From NCBI RefSeq assembly GCF_000379805.1, contig NZ_KB903565.1, forward strand, positions 186,697-250,696: a stretch of 64,000 nt of DNA, given 5' to 3'. Numbering within the stretch: the first letter of the stretch is position 1; the number at the start of each line of letters is the position of its first letter. Origin of the DNA: Lewinella cohaerens DSM 23179 (lineage in GTDB: Bacteria > Bacteroidota > Bacteroidia > Chitinophagales > Saprospiraceae). A model generated the notes under the pieces. The model ran no database searches, was not told where the DNA came from, and saw nothing but the letters and a program-made list of their open reading frames with translations. Made by a program: the position numbers and the translations under genes. Of this stretch, positions 33,269-42,858 are shown in pieces.

Positions 33269-34198
33269 ATGAAGTTTCCATTACCCTTGCCCGTAAGTGA
33301 GCTGGCAGAGCAGATAGGTGCTGAATTATTGGGAGATTCCGACCTGTTGGCGACAGGTATAAATGAAGTACACCACGTAGAAGAAGGGGATATCACCTTT
33401 GTGGATGTAGAGAAATACTACGCTAAAGCACTGGGATCGGCAGCGACGATCATCTTGATCAATAAAGCTGCGGAGGTGCCTGCCGGGAAGGTTTTGCTGG
33501 TTGTAGATGACCCGTTTACGACTTATAATGACCTGGTTTGGCGCTACCGCCCGTTGCAGCCACTACAGCGAAGTATTGCAAGCAGTGCCTTGATAGGGGA
33601 AGGTACGACGATAGAACCAGGTGCGGTAATAGGAGAGCAGGCGGTGGTAGGGAAAAACTGCTACATTCATGCGAATGCCTATATCGGCGACCATTCGGTG
33701 CTGGGCGATGAGGTAGTGGTGCAGACTGGTGCGGTGATTGGTAGTGATGCTTTTTATTTCAAGAAGACCGCTGCAGGTTTTCATAAATGGCGCTCTGGCG
33801 GACGGGTTGTATTGGAAGACAGGGTTGATATTGGTGCCAACTGTACGATCAATAAGGGCGTGTCGAGTGATACCATCATCGGCGCTGGCAGCAAGCTTGA
33901 TTGTCAGGTGCAAATTGGGCATGATACCAAGGTAGGAAAGAAGTGCTTGTTTGCTGCGCAAGTAGGAATAGCGGGTAATTGTACTATTGGCAATGAAGTA
34001 GTGATCTATGGGCAGGCAGGAATAGCCCAGAATGTAACCATTGGTGACAAGGCGATAGTTTCGGCGAAAGCTGGTGTGAGTAAAGACTTGGAAGGCGGGA
34101 AGCTTTACTTTGGGGTACCTGCACAGGAAGCGCGTGATGCTTACCGAGAACTGGCCGCGCTGAGGCAGTTGCCGGACTTTTTGAGGAAGAATAAATGA
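33269..34198 (+). CDS. lpxD: UDP-3-O-acylglucosamine N-acyltransferase
   Basis: This 309-aa enzyme adds the N-linked acyl chain in lipid A synthesis, using acyl-ACP. The N-terminal uridine-binding domain (INEVHHVEEGDITFVDVEKYY) is followed by a long hexapeptide-repeat helix. The catalytic His lies in CQVQIGHDTKVG and the family segment IGSDAFYF is present. The length is slightly short of the E. coli enzyme, and Bacteroidota often carry more than one LpxD-like gene, so a paralogue is possible. Confidence 0.88.
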   Translation: MKFPLPLPVSELAEQIGAELLGDSDLLATGINEVHHVEEGDITFVDVEKYYAKALGSAATIILINKAAEVPAGKVLLVVDDPFTTYNDLVWRYRPLQPLQRSIASSALIGEGTTIEPGAVIGEQAVVGKNCYIHANAYIGDHSVLGDEVVVQTGAVIGSDAFYFKKTAAGFHKWRSGGRVVLEDRVDIGANCTINKGVSSDTIIGAGSKLDCQVQIGHDTKVGKKCLFAAQVGIAGNCTIGNEVVIYGQAGIAQNVTIGDKAIVSAKAGVSKDLEGGKLYFGVPAQEARDAYRELAALRQLPDFLRKNK

Positions 34199-34210
34199 TG
34201 TGGCAAAGGA

Positions 34211-35065
34211 TTAGGACTTGCTAGCTACAACCCTTTCCGGATAAGTATAGACATTCAGCCGATCCTGACGGAGGAAGCCAATGAGGGTGATACCGTTTTC
34301 CTCCGCCAATTGTATGGCCAGAGAGGAGGGAGCACCGATGGCCGCAAGTAGTGGCGTGCCTGCGCTAGCGGCTTTCTGAACGAGTTCGAAGCTGATGCGC
34401 CCGCTGAGCAAGACGAGTTTGTCGCGCCAGGGGAATTGTGCTTGTTGCAAGCTACTGCCGATAAGTTTGTCGAGGGCATTGTGTCGCCCAACGTCTTCCT
34501 GCAAGGCCAGTAACTTGCCAGCTGTGTTGAACAAAGCCGCAGCGTGTATGCCTCCTGTGTGGCCAAAGACCTCTTGCTGCTGTGCCAACAAATCGGGCAG
34601 TTGTGTGAGGATGGCGGGGGATACGGTAGGTTTACCTGGAATTGGAAAATGAAAGAAAGTGCGCTGGAGTTGTTCTAAATCGGTTTTTCCACACAGGCCA
34701 CAGCTGGAATTGGTATAACCAAAGCGGTGATAGTTGTCGGGGCGAAAATCTACCTCAGGCTGTAGTGTCACGAGTGCCTCGGTAGGGCTGATGAGTTTGA
34801 CCGTTGCGATGTCGCTGGCCCGATGAATGATACCTTCCGTAAACAGATAGCCATAAATGAGTGCTTCGTCGGCACCAGGCGTGCGCATGGTAATTGCCAG
34901 ATCAACGGTTTCGTCCTGCTGAGGATCGTAGATGCCAATGCTTAAGGGCCACTCGGGCGTGATGGCATCACTGTGGAGGCTACGCCATTGGCCGTCTTCC
35001 CACCTGAGGGTGGCGTGGTGTTTATCCTCTGGGGCGGGTGATTTTTTAGATTTCAGACCTGTAAT
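34211..35065 (-). CDS. fdhD: FdhD sulfurtransferase for formate dehydrogenase
   Basis: FdhD passes sulfur from IscS to the Mo cofactor of formate dehydrogenase. The CxxC motif is in NSSCGLCGKTDLEQL and DVGRHNALDKLIG is typical. The first ATG (34888) starts inside the conserved MRTPGADEALIYGYLFTEG. Upstream the frame stays open for 59 more codons encoding plausible FdhD sequence (SIGIYDPQQDETVDLAITM), but with no ATG, GTG or TTG. The extended form, about 284 aa, fits the family, with an ATT at 35065 (or a CTG) as a possible start; otherwise the start codon has been lost. No formate dehydrogenase is in the window. Confidence 0.75.
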   Translation of the reverse strand: MTGLKSKKSPAPEDKHHATLRWEDGQWRSLHSDAITPEWPLSIGIYDPQQDETVDLAITMRTPGADEALIYGYLFTEGIIHRASDIATVKLISPTEALVTLQPEVDFRPDNYHRFGYTNSSCGLCGKTDLEQLQRTFFHFPIPGKPTVSPAILTQLPDLLAQQQEVFGHTGGIHAAALFNTAGKLLALQEDVGRHNALDKLIGSSLQQAQFPWRDKLVLLSGRISFELVQKAASAGTPLLAAIGAPSSLAIQLAEENGITLIGFLRQDRLNVYTYPERVVASKS

Positions 35066-35101
35066 TTTACTTTAGAAATAGGGAAGGTGTGAGGTGCTTT
35101 A

Positions 35102-35128
35102 GGTGCGGGGTGCGGGGTGCGGGGTGCG
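35102..35128. repeat. GGGGTGC tandem repeat
   Basis: A 7-bp unit (GGGGTGC) is repeated about three and a half times upstream of fdhD. It is followed by two copies of CGTTTACCCCC (35131 and 35156). Copy number could vary by slippage. Confidence 0.6.
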
Positions 35129-35165
35129 AACGTTTACCCCCCTTACACCCTTACACGTTTACCCC

Positions 35166-36554
35166 CTACAAATCATATTCCTGCCCCAATTCTGGAATCT
35201 GAACATCCTGGAAACCCACATCGTTCAGCAATCCTGCCAGGCTTTCCTGTCTATCTATGGTGCCGTGAACAAGGAATACTTTTTTGGTATGCTGTTCTTG
35301 GCCGCGGAGGAATTCGCGAATCTCGTTGCGGTCGGCGTGAGCGCTGAAGGAATCCATCTGCTCTACATGAGCGCGTACTTTCTTGTATTGGCCGAAGAGT
35401 TTGAGGCCCGTAGCCCCATTGCGAATTTTTCCACCTGGTGTTTGTGGGGAAGCATAACCTACCAGCAGGAGGGTGTTGCGCGGGTCTTCGATGGTGTTAA
35501 AAAGGTGGTGCTTTGAGCGACCTGCATTCATCATGCCGGAGGCGCTAATGATAATACAAGGCTCTTCCATACTATTGAGGGCTTTGGAAGCTTCGACCTT
35601 TTTGATGTATTGCAGGTTGTTGAAACCAAAAGGGTTGTCGTCAATGAGGAGGTACCTCTCTAAGTCTTCGTCGTAGCACTCGGGATGAGCGCCAAAGATG
35701 GTAGTGGCGTTCACTGCCAGTGGGCTATCTACAAAAACGGGAATTCTGGGTAACCGTCCTTGTGTCTCTAGTTGGTCTAGAATGTAGACAATTTCTTGGG
35801 TGCGGCCTATGCTGAAGGCCGGGATGAGCAGTTTGCCTTTGCGCCCGATGCAAGCTTCTTGAATGATGCGTAGAAATCTTTCTACCTCTTTGGGCTTTTC
35901 ATCGTGGATACGATCACCGTAGGTAGACTCGCAGATCATGTAGTCAACAGCAGGCATCTTTTGTGGATCGCGAAGAATAGGGCGGTCTGGGCGGCCAATG
36001 TCTCCGGTGAAGCCAAAGTGGATGGTTCGATTGCTTTCGTGGATACGTAAGGTCACATTGGCACTGCCAAGAATGTGGCCGGCATCGCGGTATTGTACCT
36101 GGACATTGTCACGAATATTGATCCACTTATCGTAAGGACATCCGGTGAAGAGCTTCATGGTTTCGTGTACATCTTTGGAGGTGTACAGCGGCTCTTTTTT
36201 ATCTTTAGGATTGCGCTTGTTATAGTATTGTGCATCTCGTTCTTGAATCATGGCACTGTCCAATAGCATAATGGAACAGAGGCTACGCGTGGCATGGGTG
36301 GCGAAAATGCTACCTCGGAACCCATCTTTTACCAGCTTAGGTACCCGGCCAGTGTGGTCGATATGGGCATGAGAAAGAACAAGGCAATCAACTTTGGCGG
36401 GGTCAAAAAGGAAAGATTCATTAAAATCCTTCATCTCTTTGTCGTTGCCCTGGTAGAGGCCACAATCCAGTAAGATGGTATAACCGTCTTCGAGGGTGAG
36501 TAGATGAGCGCTTCCTGTAACTTCCTGAGCGGCACCGCAAAATTTGACTTTCAT
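35166..36554 (-). CDS. MBL-fold beta-CASP ribonuclease-like protein
   Basis: With a start at 36554 it has 462 aa; the longer frame to 36587 crosses a dispersed repeat. It carries the zinc motif HAHIDH (62-67), the motif ESTYGDR and the beta-CASP segment KLLIPAFSIGRTQEIVYIL, ending with the RMK-domain pattern GYASPQTPGGKI and VHG. Relatives are CPSF73-like RNA nucleases found in bacteria and archaea; the RNA target is unknown. A CTGCGCAATA-type repeat lies 9 bp before the start. Confidence 0.9.
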   Translation of the reverse strand: MKVKFCGAAQEVTGSAHLLTLEDGYTILLDCGLYQGNDKEMKDFNESFLFDPAKVDCLVLSHAHIDHTGRVPKLVKDGFRGSIFATHATRSLCSIMLLDSAMIQERDAQYYNKRNPKDKKEPLYTSKDVHETMKLFTGCPYDKWINIRDNVQVQYRDAGHILGSANVTLRIHESNRTIHFGFTGDIGRPDRPILRDPQKMPAVDYMICESTYGDRIHDEKPKEVERFLRIIQEACIGRKGKLLIPAFSIGRTQEIVYILDQLETQGRLPRIPVFVDSPLAVNATTIFGAHPECYDEDLERYLLIDDNPFGFNNLQYIKKVEASKALNSMEEPCIIISASGMMNAGRSKHHLFNTIEDPRNTLLLVGYASPQTPGGKIRNGATGLKLFGQYKKVRAHVEQMDSFSAHADRNEIREFLRGQEQHTKKVFLVHGTIDRQESLAGLLNDVGFQDVQIPELGQEYDL

Positions 36555-36563
36555 GGACTTGTA

Positions 36564-36581
36564 TATTGCGCAGAAAACAAA
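36564..36581 (-). repeat. CTGCGCAATA-type repeat, copy 3
   Basis: The minus strand reads TTTGTTTTCTGCGCAATA, identical over 18 bases to copy 2. It ends 9 bp before the MBL start codon, with the same orientation relative to the gene as in copies 1 and 2. Confidence 0.7.
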
Positions 36582-36689
36582 TGGCATTTTTTGGGGTTTT
36601 CAAATAGTCAACACACTTTTGCCATAGGCATCCCTTCGGGGAAGAGAATCGTTTAGTCAACTATTTTTGAAAAAAGATGCCATTTGTTT
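36575..36689. repeat. 115-bp MITE-like inverted repeat
   Basis: Arms AAACAAATGGCAT (36575-36587) and ATGCCATTTGTTT (36677-36689) are perfect over 13 bp, and continue imperfectly inwards (ATAGTCAAC / AGTCAACTAT). It overlaps the CTGCGCAATA repeat. There is no reading frame. Confidence 0.6.
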
Positions 36690-36787
36690 TCGTGCTGTTT
36701 CTTAAGATTTCTTTTGACAAAGACCAATATACAAGATTATTTTGGAGATATTTTGCAGGATAGTATTACTATTAAAGCAACAGTCCC

Positions 36788-36795
36788 TATCTTTG
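36788..36795 (+). promoter_or_regulatory. carB -7 element
   Basis: TATCTTTG fully matches TAnnTTTG, 86 bp before the carB ATG, which leaves a leader of about 80 bases. No clear -33 motif was found at the usual distance. Confidence 0.45.
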
Positions 36796-36881
36796 CCCGC
36801 AATTTGTGCCGAACCTATGTTTTGCTATCCAGCACCTTCCTTAATTTTTTCGGATAGCAAACGCCGCAAAATTGCAAAACC

Positions 36882-39698
36882 ATGCCAAAAGATCAGTCAA
36901 TTCGTTCCGTTCTCATCATTGGGAGTGGTCCTATTATTATTGGTCAAGCTTGCGAGTTTGATTATTCTGGTACCCAAGCTTCGCGTTCGCTGCGGGAAGA
37001 GGGTATCGAAGTAACCTTGATCAACAGCAACCCCGCAACGATCATGACTGATCCGGTGACGGCGGATCATATCCATTTGTTACCCCTTACGGTAGAAAGC
37101 CTTGAGCATATTTTGCGGGAACGCCAGATAGACGCTGTGTTGCCTACAATGGGTGGACAAACAGCTCTTAACCTGGCTATCGAAGCGGGAAAAGTAGGGC
37201 TGTGGGAAAAATACAACGTTAAATTAATTGGTGTTGACCTGGAAGCCATTGAGTTGGCCGAAAACCGCGAAGCCTTCCGACAGCACATGATTGATATTGG
37301 TTTAGGGGTTGCCCCCTCCTTTATCGCCAATTCTTTTCTGGAAGGTAAAGAAGCTGCCCAGAAAATTGGCTACCCCTTGGTAATTCGCCCTTCTTATACA
37401 TTGGGTGGTACTGGTGGTGGTTTTGTACACACAGCAGATGAATTTGATGCCAAGTTGCGTCACGGCTTGAACATGAGCCCTACGCATGAAGTACTGGTAG
37501 AGAAAGCCGTTCTGGGGTGGAAAGAGTTTGAGTTGGAGCTTTTGCGCGATGCTGCTGATAATGTGGTGATCATTTGTACGGTAGAAAACCTGGACCCAAT
37601 GGGTATTCATACTGGTGATTCTATCACGGTAGCACCGGCGATGACGCTTTCAGATACAGCTTACCAGGAAATGCGTGATCAGGCTATTCAGGCGATGCGC
37701 TCCCTGGGTAATTTTGCAGGAGGATGTAATATCCAATTTTCGCAAAATCCTGAAACGGAGGAGCTGATTGTGATCGAAATCAATCCACGGGTTAGTCGTT
37801 CTTCTGCATTGGCGAGTAAAGCTACCGGGTATCCTATTGCAAAAATTGCAGCCAAGCTGGCCCTTGGTTATACACTGGATGAACTGAAAAATCAGATTAC
37901 CAAAACCACCTCCGCTTATTTTGAGCCTACGCTCGATTATGTCATCGTGAAGATGCCACGCTGGAACTTCGCCAAGTTCCCTGGCGCAGATCATGAGTTG
38001 GGCCTACAAATGAAGTCAGTAGGAGAGGTGATGGGCATTGGCCGAAACTTCCTGGAAGCTTTACAGAAAGCTTGCCAAAGCCTTGAACAAGGGCGTGCAG
38101 GCCTGGGAGCTGATAAAAAAGAATGGATCAGGACGGAAGATATCCTTACGCGTTTAGAAAAAGTAAGTGACGACAGAATTTTCCGCCTTAAAGATGCCAT
38201 GCGCCTTGGGGTACCTAGCAAAACTATCCATAAACTCACTAAGATCGACCCTTGGTTTCTTCAGCAGATTAAGCGGTTGGTAGAGATGGAAGAACGCCTC
38301 ATGCGTTTCAATGTAGCTGAAGATATTCCTGAGAGCTTCATGCGTGAACTGAAGGAGGTAGGCTACTCCGATGCTCAGATCGCTTGGGTACTAAGGGTGG
38401 GAGAAGAACAGGTGACACGACACCGCAAAACGCTTGACGTACGTCGTACCTACAAAATGGTAGACACCTGTGCTGCCGAGTTTGAAGCTCAAACACCCTA
38501 CTTCTACAGTACTTTCGATGGAGAAAACGAGAGTATCCCCAGCGATAAAAAGAAAATCATTGTACTGGGTTCCGGCCCCAATCGGATCGGGCAGGGTATC
38601 GAGTTTGACTATTGCTGTGTGCATGGTCTGATGGCGATCAAAGAAGCAGGTTACGAAGCCATTATGGTGAATTGTAACCCAGAGACCGTGTCTACTGATT
38701 TTGATGTTGCCGATAAACTTTACTTCGAGCCCGTTTACTGGGAGCACCTGGAGGAAATCATTGAACTGGAAGAACCAGAAGGCGTCATTGTTCAGTTGGG
38801 TGGGCAAACTGCCCTGAAACTGGCAGAGACCTTGCACAAAAAAGGTATCAAGATCATTGGTACAGACTATACCAGCATGGACCTGGCTGAAGATCGCGGA
38901 GCTTTCTCTGACCTATTGAAAGAACTAGAGATTCCTTATCCCGATTACGGCGTAGCTGATGATGCCGACCAGGCATTGGAGGTGGCCAATGAAGTAGGCT
39001 ATCCGGTACTGGTACGCCCGAGCTATGTACTCGGCGGCCAGGATATGCGTATTGTGATCAACGACGAGGAGTTGGAGCGTCATGTACTGCATATCTTTAA
39101 GCATATGCCCGATAACCGGGTACTGGTAGATCACTTCCTGGACCGAGCGAAAGAAGCCGAAGTGGATGCAATTTGCGACGGTGATGAGGTTCACGTCATG
39201 GGTATCATGGAGCACATCGAGCCAGCGGGTGTCCACTCAGGGGACTCGGCAGCGGTATTGCCAACTTACAGCCTTTCGGTAGAGGTAGTGAATAAAATGG
39301 TAGAAATCACAGAGCAGCTAGCCAAGGCGCTCAATACTCGTGGTTTAATCAATATTCAGTTTGCGATCAAGGATGAGAAGGTCTACGTCATCGAGGCCAA
39401 CCCTCGGGCTTCACGTACGACTCCCTTTATTGCCAAAGCATACCAGGTGCCTTACCTGAAAATTGCTACAGAGGTGATGATGGGTGTGAAGAAACTCAAG
39501 GATTATCACATTCATGCACGCCCTAGCGGGTTTGCCATTAAGGTGCCTGTCTTTAGTTTTGATAAATTCCCTAATGTGGATAAGCAGTTAGGCCCAGAGA
39601 TGAAATCCACTGGAGAGGCTATCCACTTTATTAAAGACTTGACCGATCCTTTCTTTAGAGAATTGGATCGTCAGCGGTACATGTATCTGACGCGGTAA
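36882..39698 (+). CDS. carB: carbamoyl-phosphate synthase large subunit
   Basis: This 938-aa enzyme makes carbamoyl phosphate from bicarbonate, ammonia (from CarA) and two ATP for arginine and pyrimidines. Two ATP-grasp halves are visible: the first from [23 protein letters not shown], the second from [23 protein letters not shown]. The protein ends shortly after the second ATP-grasp half, so the C-terminal allosteric domain (about 130 aa) of the E. coli enzyme is missing. Large subunits of this length are usual in Bacteroidota, so this is not a truncation. carA is not nearby. Confidence 0.96.
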   Translation: MPKDQSIRSVLIIGSGPIIIGQACEFDYSGTQASRSLREEGIEVTLINSNPATIMTDPVTADHIHLLPLTVESLEHILRERQIDAVLPTMGGQTALNLAIEAGKVGLWEKYNVKLIGVDLEAIELAENREAFRQHMIDIGLGVAPSFIANSFLEGKEAAQKIGYPLVIRPSYTLGGTGGGFVHTADEFDAKLRHGLNMSPTHEVLVEKAVLGWKEFELELLRDAADNVVIICTVENLDPMGIHTGDSITVAPAMTLSDTAYQEMRDQAIQAMRSLGNFAGGCNIQFSQNPETEELIVIEINPRVSRSSALASKATGYPIAKIAAKLALGYTLDELKNQITKTTSAYFEPTLDYVIVKMPRWNFAKFPGADHELGLQMKSVGEVMGIGRNFLEALQKACQSLEQGRAGLGADKKEWIRTEDILTRLEKVSDDRIFRLKDAMRLGVPSKTIHKLTKIDPWFLQQIKRLVEMEERLMRFNVAEDIPESFMRELKEVGYSDAQIAWVLRVGEEQVTRHRKTLDVRRTYKMVDTCAAEFEAQTPYFYSTFDGENESIPSDKKKIIVLGSGPNRIGQGIEFDYCCVHGLMAIKEAGYEAIMVNCNPETVSTDFDVADKLYFEPVYWEHLEEIIELEEPEGVIVQLGGQTALKLAETLHKKGIKIIGTDYTSMDLAEDRGAFSDLLKELEIPYPDYGVADDADQALEVANEVGYPVLVRPSYVLGGQDMRIVINDEELERHVLHIFKHMPDNRVLVDHFLDRAKEAEVDAICDGDEVHVMGIMEHIEPAGVHSGDSAAVLPTYSLSVEVVNKMVEITEQLAKALNTRGLINIQFAIKDEKVYVIEANPRASRTTPFIAKAYQVPYLKIATEVMMGVKKLKDYHIHARPSGFAIKVPVFSFDKFPNVDKQLGPEMKSTGEAIHFIKDLTDPFFRELDRQRYMYLTR

Positions 39699-39725
39699 GC
39701 GAGTAAGGTAATGATACTTTTAAGA

Positions 39726-39777
39726 AACAGGGTGTCAGTTGCTCCATAAAAAGAGTAATTGATACCCTGTTTTAGTT
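39726..39777 (+). terminator. carB intrinsic terminator
   Basis: A 19-bp stem (39726-39744 with 39753-39771), perfect apart from three G-U pairs, with an 8-base loop, leads into TTAGTTT. It lies 27 bp past the stop codon. Confidence 0.85.
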
Positions 39778-39978
39778 TGGGTTACACTCCAACTATTGAG
39801 TTCGTAGGGAGTTTGCACTGTTTGTCATGTTAATTGACATACAGAATTTATTGTTACATTTAAGTTACTGCTAGGTTGAATCAGTAAAGAGAATTTCCTG
39901 TGTAAGTTAGATGCTGAAATCAATCGATTTTTTGTTCGCCGGTAATATTGGTAGAAAACAAGTTAAATTATCCCTATT

Positions 39979-41112
39979 GTGAAAACTCATTCTTTCCAAA
40001 GTAACTCGATAGACCAATTAAAAGCTTCTTTGACCTCCTGTCAGGAGAATGAATTCCAACCTAACCTAGCTGTAGTCTTTTGTTCTAAGCAGCAAAATAT
40101 TGAGGCAGTGAGAGCTGTTTTTGTTGGAGCGAATATTGACCTTGTTGGTTGTAGTACCGCTGGAGAAATTGTAGATGCAGTGCTTTACGAGGGGGCTATT
40201 TCTGTGCTGTTATTTAAAGTTAATACGGCTTATTATCAGTTGTTGCATGAAGATTACCTAGAGGGAGAAGTCTATGAGGCTTCTGCAAAGCTTGCTAAGA
40301 GAGCAATACAGGAATATAAAAATCCAGCACTGATTATTATGTCCGGTGGTTTGGCCGTTGATGCTGAACAAATCATTAAGGGCATCCGAACAGGAGCGGG
40401 GCGAGATTTACCAACATACGGAGGGCTAGCTGGCGATGATTTGGAAATGAGAAGTACGACGGTGTTCACTAATCATCGTTTGACCGATCAAGGGCTGGTG
40501 GCACTGGTGTTAGATACCGATAAACTTATAGTTAAAGGTTTAGCTAGAAGTGGTTGGGCTCCTGTTGGAGGAGTGAATACGATAACCAAGGCTGTAGGAA
40601 ATGTAATTTACACTATTAATGGGGAACGTGCCTACGATGTCTTTATTCGTTATTTTGGTATATCTAAAGACCGTCTGATAAGTGATCCATTGATTTCTAT
40701 TCAAACCAATTACCCACTTCAAATTCTTAGAGGGGAAGGGACGTCAATATTGCGTTCTCCAATTCTTGTAAATGAAAAAGAAGGGTCCTTGACGTTGGCA
40801 GGAGGCGTAATAGAAGGGGAACAATTTCAGTTTTCTAATTCACCTGGATTTGAAATTATTGACCAGACCATTGAAGAGTTTGGAGAGTTACAGAAAAATA
40901 CCCCTGAAGCAGAGGGCTTGATTTTATTTTCCTGTAAAGGCCGGCATGGTGCTTTTGGACCTATGCTAGAAGATGAAATAAAAGGTATTTATGACTTATG
41001 GGGGCAACCAATGATTGGCTTTTTATCCTATGGAGAGTTTGGTGATGATGGGGCAGGACGATACGAGTTTCATAATGAAACCTGTGCTTTAGTTATCCTA
41101 AAAGAAAAATAG
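39979..41112 (+). CDS. FIST domain sensory protein
   Basis: This 377-aa protein starts at a GTG. The FIST_N domain (LVGCSTAGEIVDAVLYEGAISVLLF, YGGLAGDDLEMRSTTVF) and FIST_C domain (YDVFIRYFG..., EGLILFSCKGRHGAFG, PMIGFLSYGEFG, TCALVIL) are complete. FIST proteins are predicted to sense small ligands and are often paired with kinases, as here: a histidine kinase starts 2 bp after its stop. GC is lower than in carB and the following genes. Confidence 0.9.
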   Translation: MKTHSFQSNSIDQLKASLTSCQENEFQPNLAVVFCSKQQNIEAVRAVFVGANIDLVGCSTAGEIVDAVLYEGAISVLLFKVNTAYYQLLHEDYLEGEVYEASAKLAKRAIQEYKNPALIIMSGGLAVDAEQIIKGIRTGAGRDLPTYGGLAGDDLEMRSTTVFTNHRLTDQGLVALVLDTDKLIVKGLARSGWAPVGGVNTITKAVGNVIYTINGERAYDVFIRYFGISKDRLISDPLISIQTNYPLQILRGEGTSILRSPILVNEKEGSLTLAGGVIEGEQFQFSNSPGFEIIDQTIEEFGELQKNTPEAEGLILFSCKGRHGAFGPMLEDEIKGIYDLWGQPMIGFLSYGEFGDDGAGRYEFHNETCALVILKEK

Positions 41113-41114
41113 TA

Positions 41115-42122
41115 ATGATGATACAAGAGTTATTACTAAGTGTTGATTCGTTAAAGGCAGTTAGTGAAGAGGAGCGGAATATTTTAGAAATAGGACTCAG
41201 AAAACTTCAGAAAGAATTTCAGCGTCAGGAGTTTAAAATGAAGCGTATTGAAAAAGATAAATTGATAGTTGTTAATATTCTTAATGCAACCATCGCAGAT
41301 TTAGAAAGGAAACAACTCATTATAAAAGAGGCAAATGAGCAACTCTCTCAGCAAAAATCCTTAATTGAAAAAAAATCCTTGCTTTTAGCCGATAATATTC
41401 AAAAATTAGAACACTCTTATAAGGAGCTAGAAGAGTTTTCTTACGTCGCCTCCCATGACTTGAAAAGCCCATTGCGTACCATTGCCAGCTTTTCGCAACT
41501 GATTAAAAAGCGATATGCAGAGCTACTCGATGAAAGAGGAAATGAGTTTGTAGACTTTATTGTAGATGGCGTCATACAGATGAATGGCGTTATTGATGCG
41601 CTGCTAGAGTACGCAAAAGTGAGCAATCAAATCGACACTTTTGTTAATGCGGATTTGAACAGGGTAGTAACGATAGTAAAAGCTAACCTTAAAACAGAGA
41701 TAGCCGATCATCAGGTTACGATCATCAGTGATGACTTACCAACCATCTGCGGGAATGAGATTGGCCTAGTACAGCTTTTTCAAAACTTAATTTCCAATGG
41801 GATAAAATTCAGGTCTGCACAAGACCCTGTGATCAAAATTTCCTGTAAACAAGAGGGCACACATTGGTTGTTTAGGTTGGCAGACAATGGTATTGGCATA
41901 GAAGAGCAGTTTCAGGAAAAAATATTTTCACCTTTCCAACGCCTGGATAAACAGAAAACCAATGGCATGGGTATTGGTCTTTCAATCTGCCGGAAGGTGG
42001 TTAAAATGCACCAGGGCGATATCCATTTTGAACCTGTTAGTACAGGAGGAACGTGTTTCGTCTTTACCTTGAAAGACCAAACGGAAACAAAGGAGCTTAA
42101 GGCACTCGATGAGCCGAATTAG
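41115..42122 (+). CDS. sensor histidine kinase partnered with FIST protein
   Basis: This 335-aa soluble kinase has no membrane segment. An N-terminal coiled coil (about residues 20-110) precedes the H-box SYVASHDLKSPLRTIASF and the HATPase domain (FQNLISNGIKF, ADNGIGIEEQ, TNGMGIGLSICRKVV). It follows the FIST gene with a 2-bp gap, so the FIST protein probably supplies the input. No response regulator is adjacent. It is AT-rich like its partner. Confidence 0.92.
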   Translation: MMIQELLLSVDSLKAVSEEERNILEIGLRKLQKEFQRQEFKMKRIEKDKLIVVNILNATIADLERKQLIIKEANEQLSQQKSLIEKKSLLLADNIQKLEHSYKELEEFSYVASHDLKSPLRTIASFSQLIKKRYAELLDERGNEFVDFIVDGVIQMNGVIDALLEYAKVSNQIDTFVNADLNRVVTIVKANLKTEIADHQVTIISDDLPTICGNEIGLVQLFQNLISNGIKFRSAQDPVIKISCKQEGTHWLFRLADNGIGIEEQFQEKIFSPFQRLDKQKTNGMGIGLSICRKVVKMHQGDIHFEPVSTGGTCFVFTLKDQTETKELKALDEPN

Positions 42123-42149
42123 CCTAAAGGGAAATGTCGAAAGTTCAGC

Positions 42150-42731
42150 TTACTCTTTGGGGGGTAAAGCACGTCGTTTACGATAAGCAACAGCACCTCG
42201 GTACACCAAGCCGGCAAAAAGGGCCACTCCTAGTAATAAATAAATGTAATTGAGCCTCCCCACCTTACCATAAACGGCGATAAAAGAGATACTTACCAAA
42301 AACAGGGTGGGTACTTCGTTGAACATCCTAAACTGCCAAGCGGAAAGCGGCCGCTCTCCGGCGTCCATTCTAATGATAAGTTTTTTGCAATAAAGATGAT
42401 AAGCAGTAAGTAGTACCAATAGCAGCAATTTGAGATGCAGCCAGCCCGGCGTTCCCGTTGAAAAGTAAGCATAAGAGGTCACACCTGCCAAATCCAGTCC
42501 CAGCATCAAAAGCCCAGCCGTCCAAGTGATCATCATGGCCGGATTACAAATGATTTTATACACACGCCAAGCCATTGCCTGAAACTGTTCGGTCAGGGTG
42601 CCACGAGCGGGTTCTTCGCGCTCGTCAGCTTCCACCAGGTATACAAAAATGCGCACCAAATAGAAAAGGCCAGCAAACCAGGAAACGAAACCGACTACGT
42701 GCAGGGCTTTGAAAAAGAAATTGGCGTCCAT
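42150..42731 (-). CDS. HemJ-like (CopD family) membrane protein
   Basis: ATG at 42731 gives 193 aa beginning MDANFFFKALHVVGFVSWFAGLFYLVRIFVYLVE, the typical start of HemJ, an oxygen-independent-type protoporphyrinogen oxidase; the longer frame to 42836 adds unlikely residues. HLKLLLL and RMFNEVPTLFLVSISFIAVYG are also family segments. It has four to five membrane helices. Function in heme synthesis is by homology. Confidence 0.85.
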   Translation of the reverse strand: MDANFFFKALHVVGFVSWFAGLFYLVRIFVYLVEADEREEPARGTLTEQFQAMAWRVYKIICNPAMMITWTAGLLMLGLDLAGVTSYAYFSTGTPGWLHLKLLLLVLLTAYHLYCKKLIIRMDAGERPLSAWQFRMFNEVPTLFLVSISFIAVYGKVGRLNYIYLLLGVALFAGLVYRGAVAYRKRRALPPKE

Positions 42732-42858
42732 ATATTTCTCCGATTTTTTATGTACAAACATAAAGGTAAGCACCATTTTTAGCAAAGGCGTCATCTGTTC
42801 TAGGTATACATAAACTACCAGGTAAGCATTTGACATTATTCACACAATCTTACCTGTC

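Larger units (their letters stand above)
36555..36881. other. divergent intergenic region before carB
   Basis: 327 bp between the MBL gene and carB. It holds the CTGCGCAATA repeat (36564-36581), a 115-bp inverted-repeat element (36575-36689) and a TATCTTTG -7 box (36788). No gene is supported. Confidence 0.6.

Noticed and set aside
36882-39698. Truncated carB
   Set aside because: Lack of the C-terminal allosteric domain is, as far as I know, normal for Bacteroidota large subunits, and a strong terminator follows directly.
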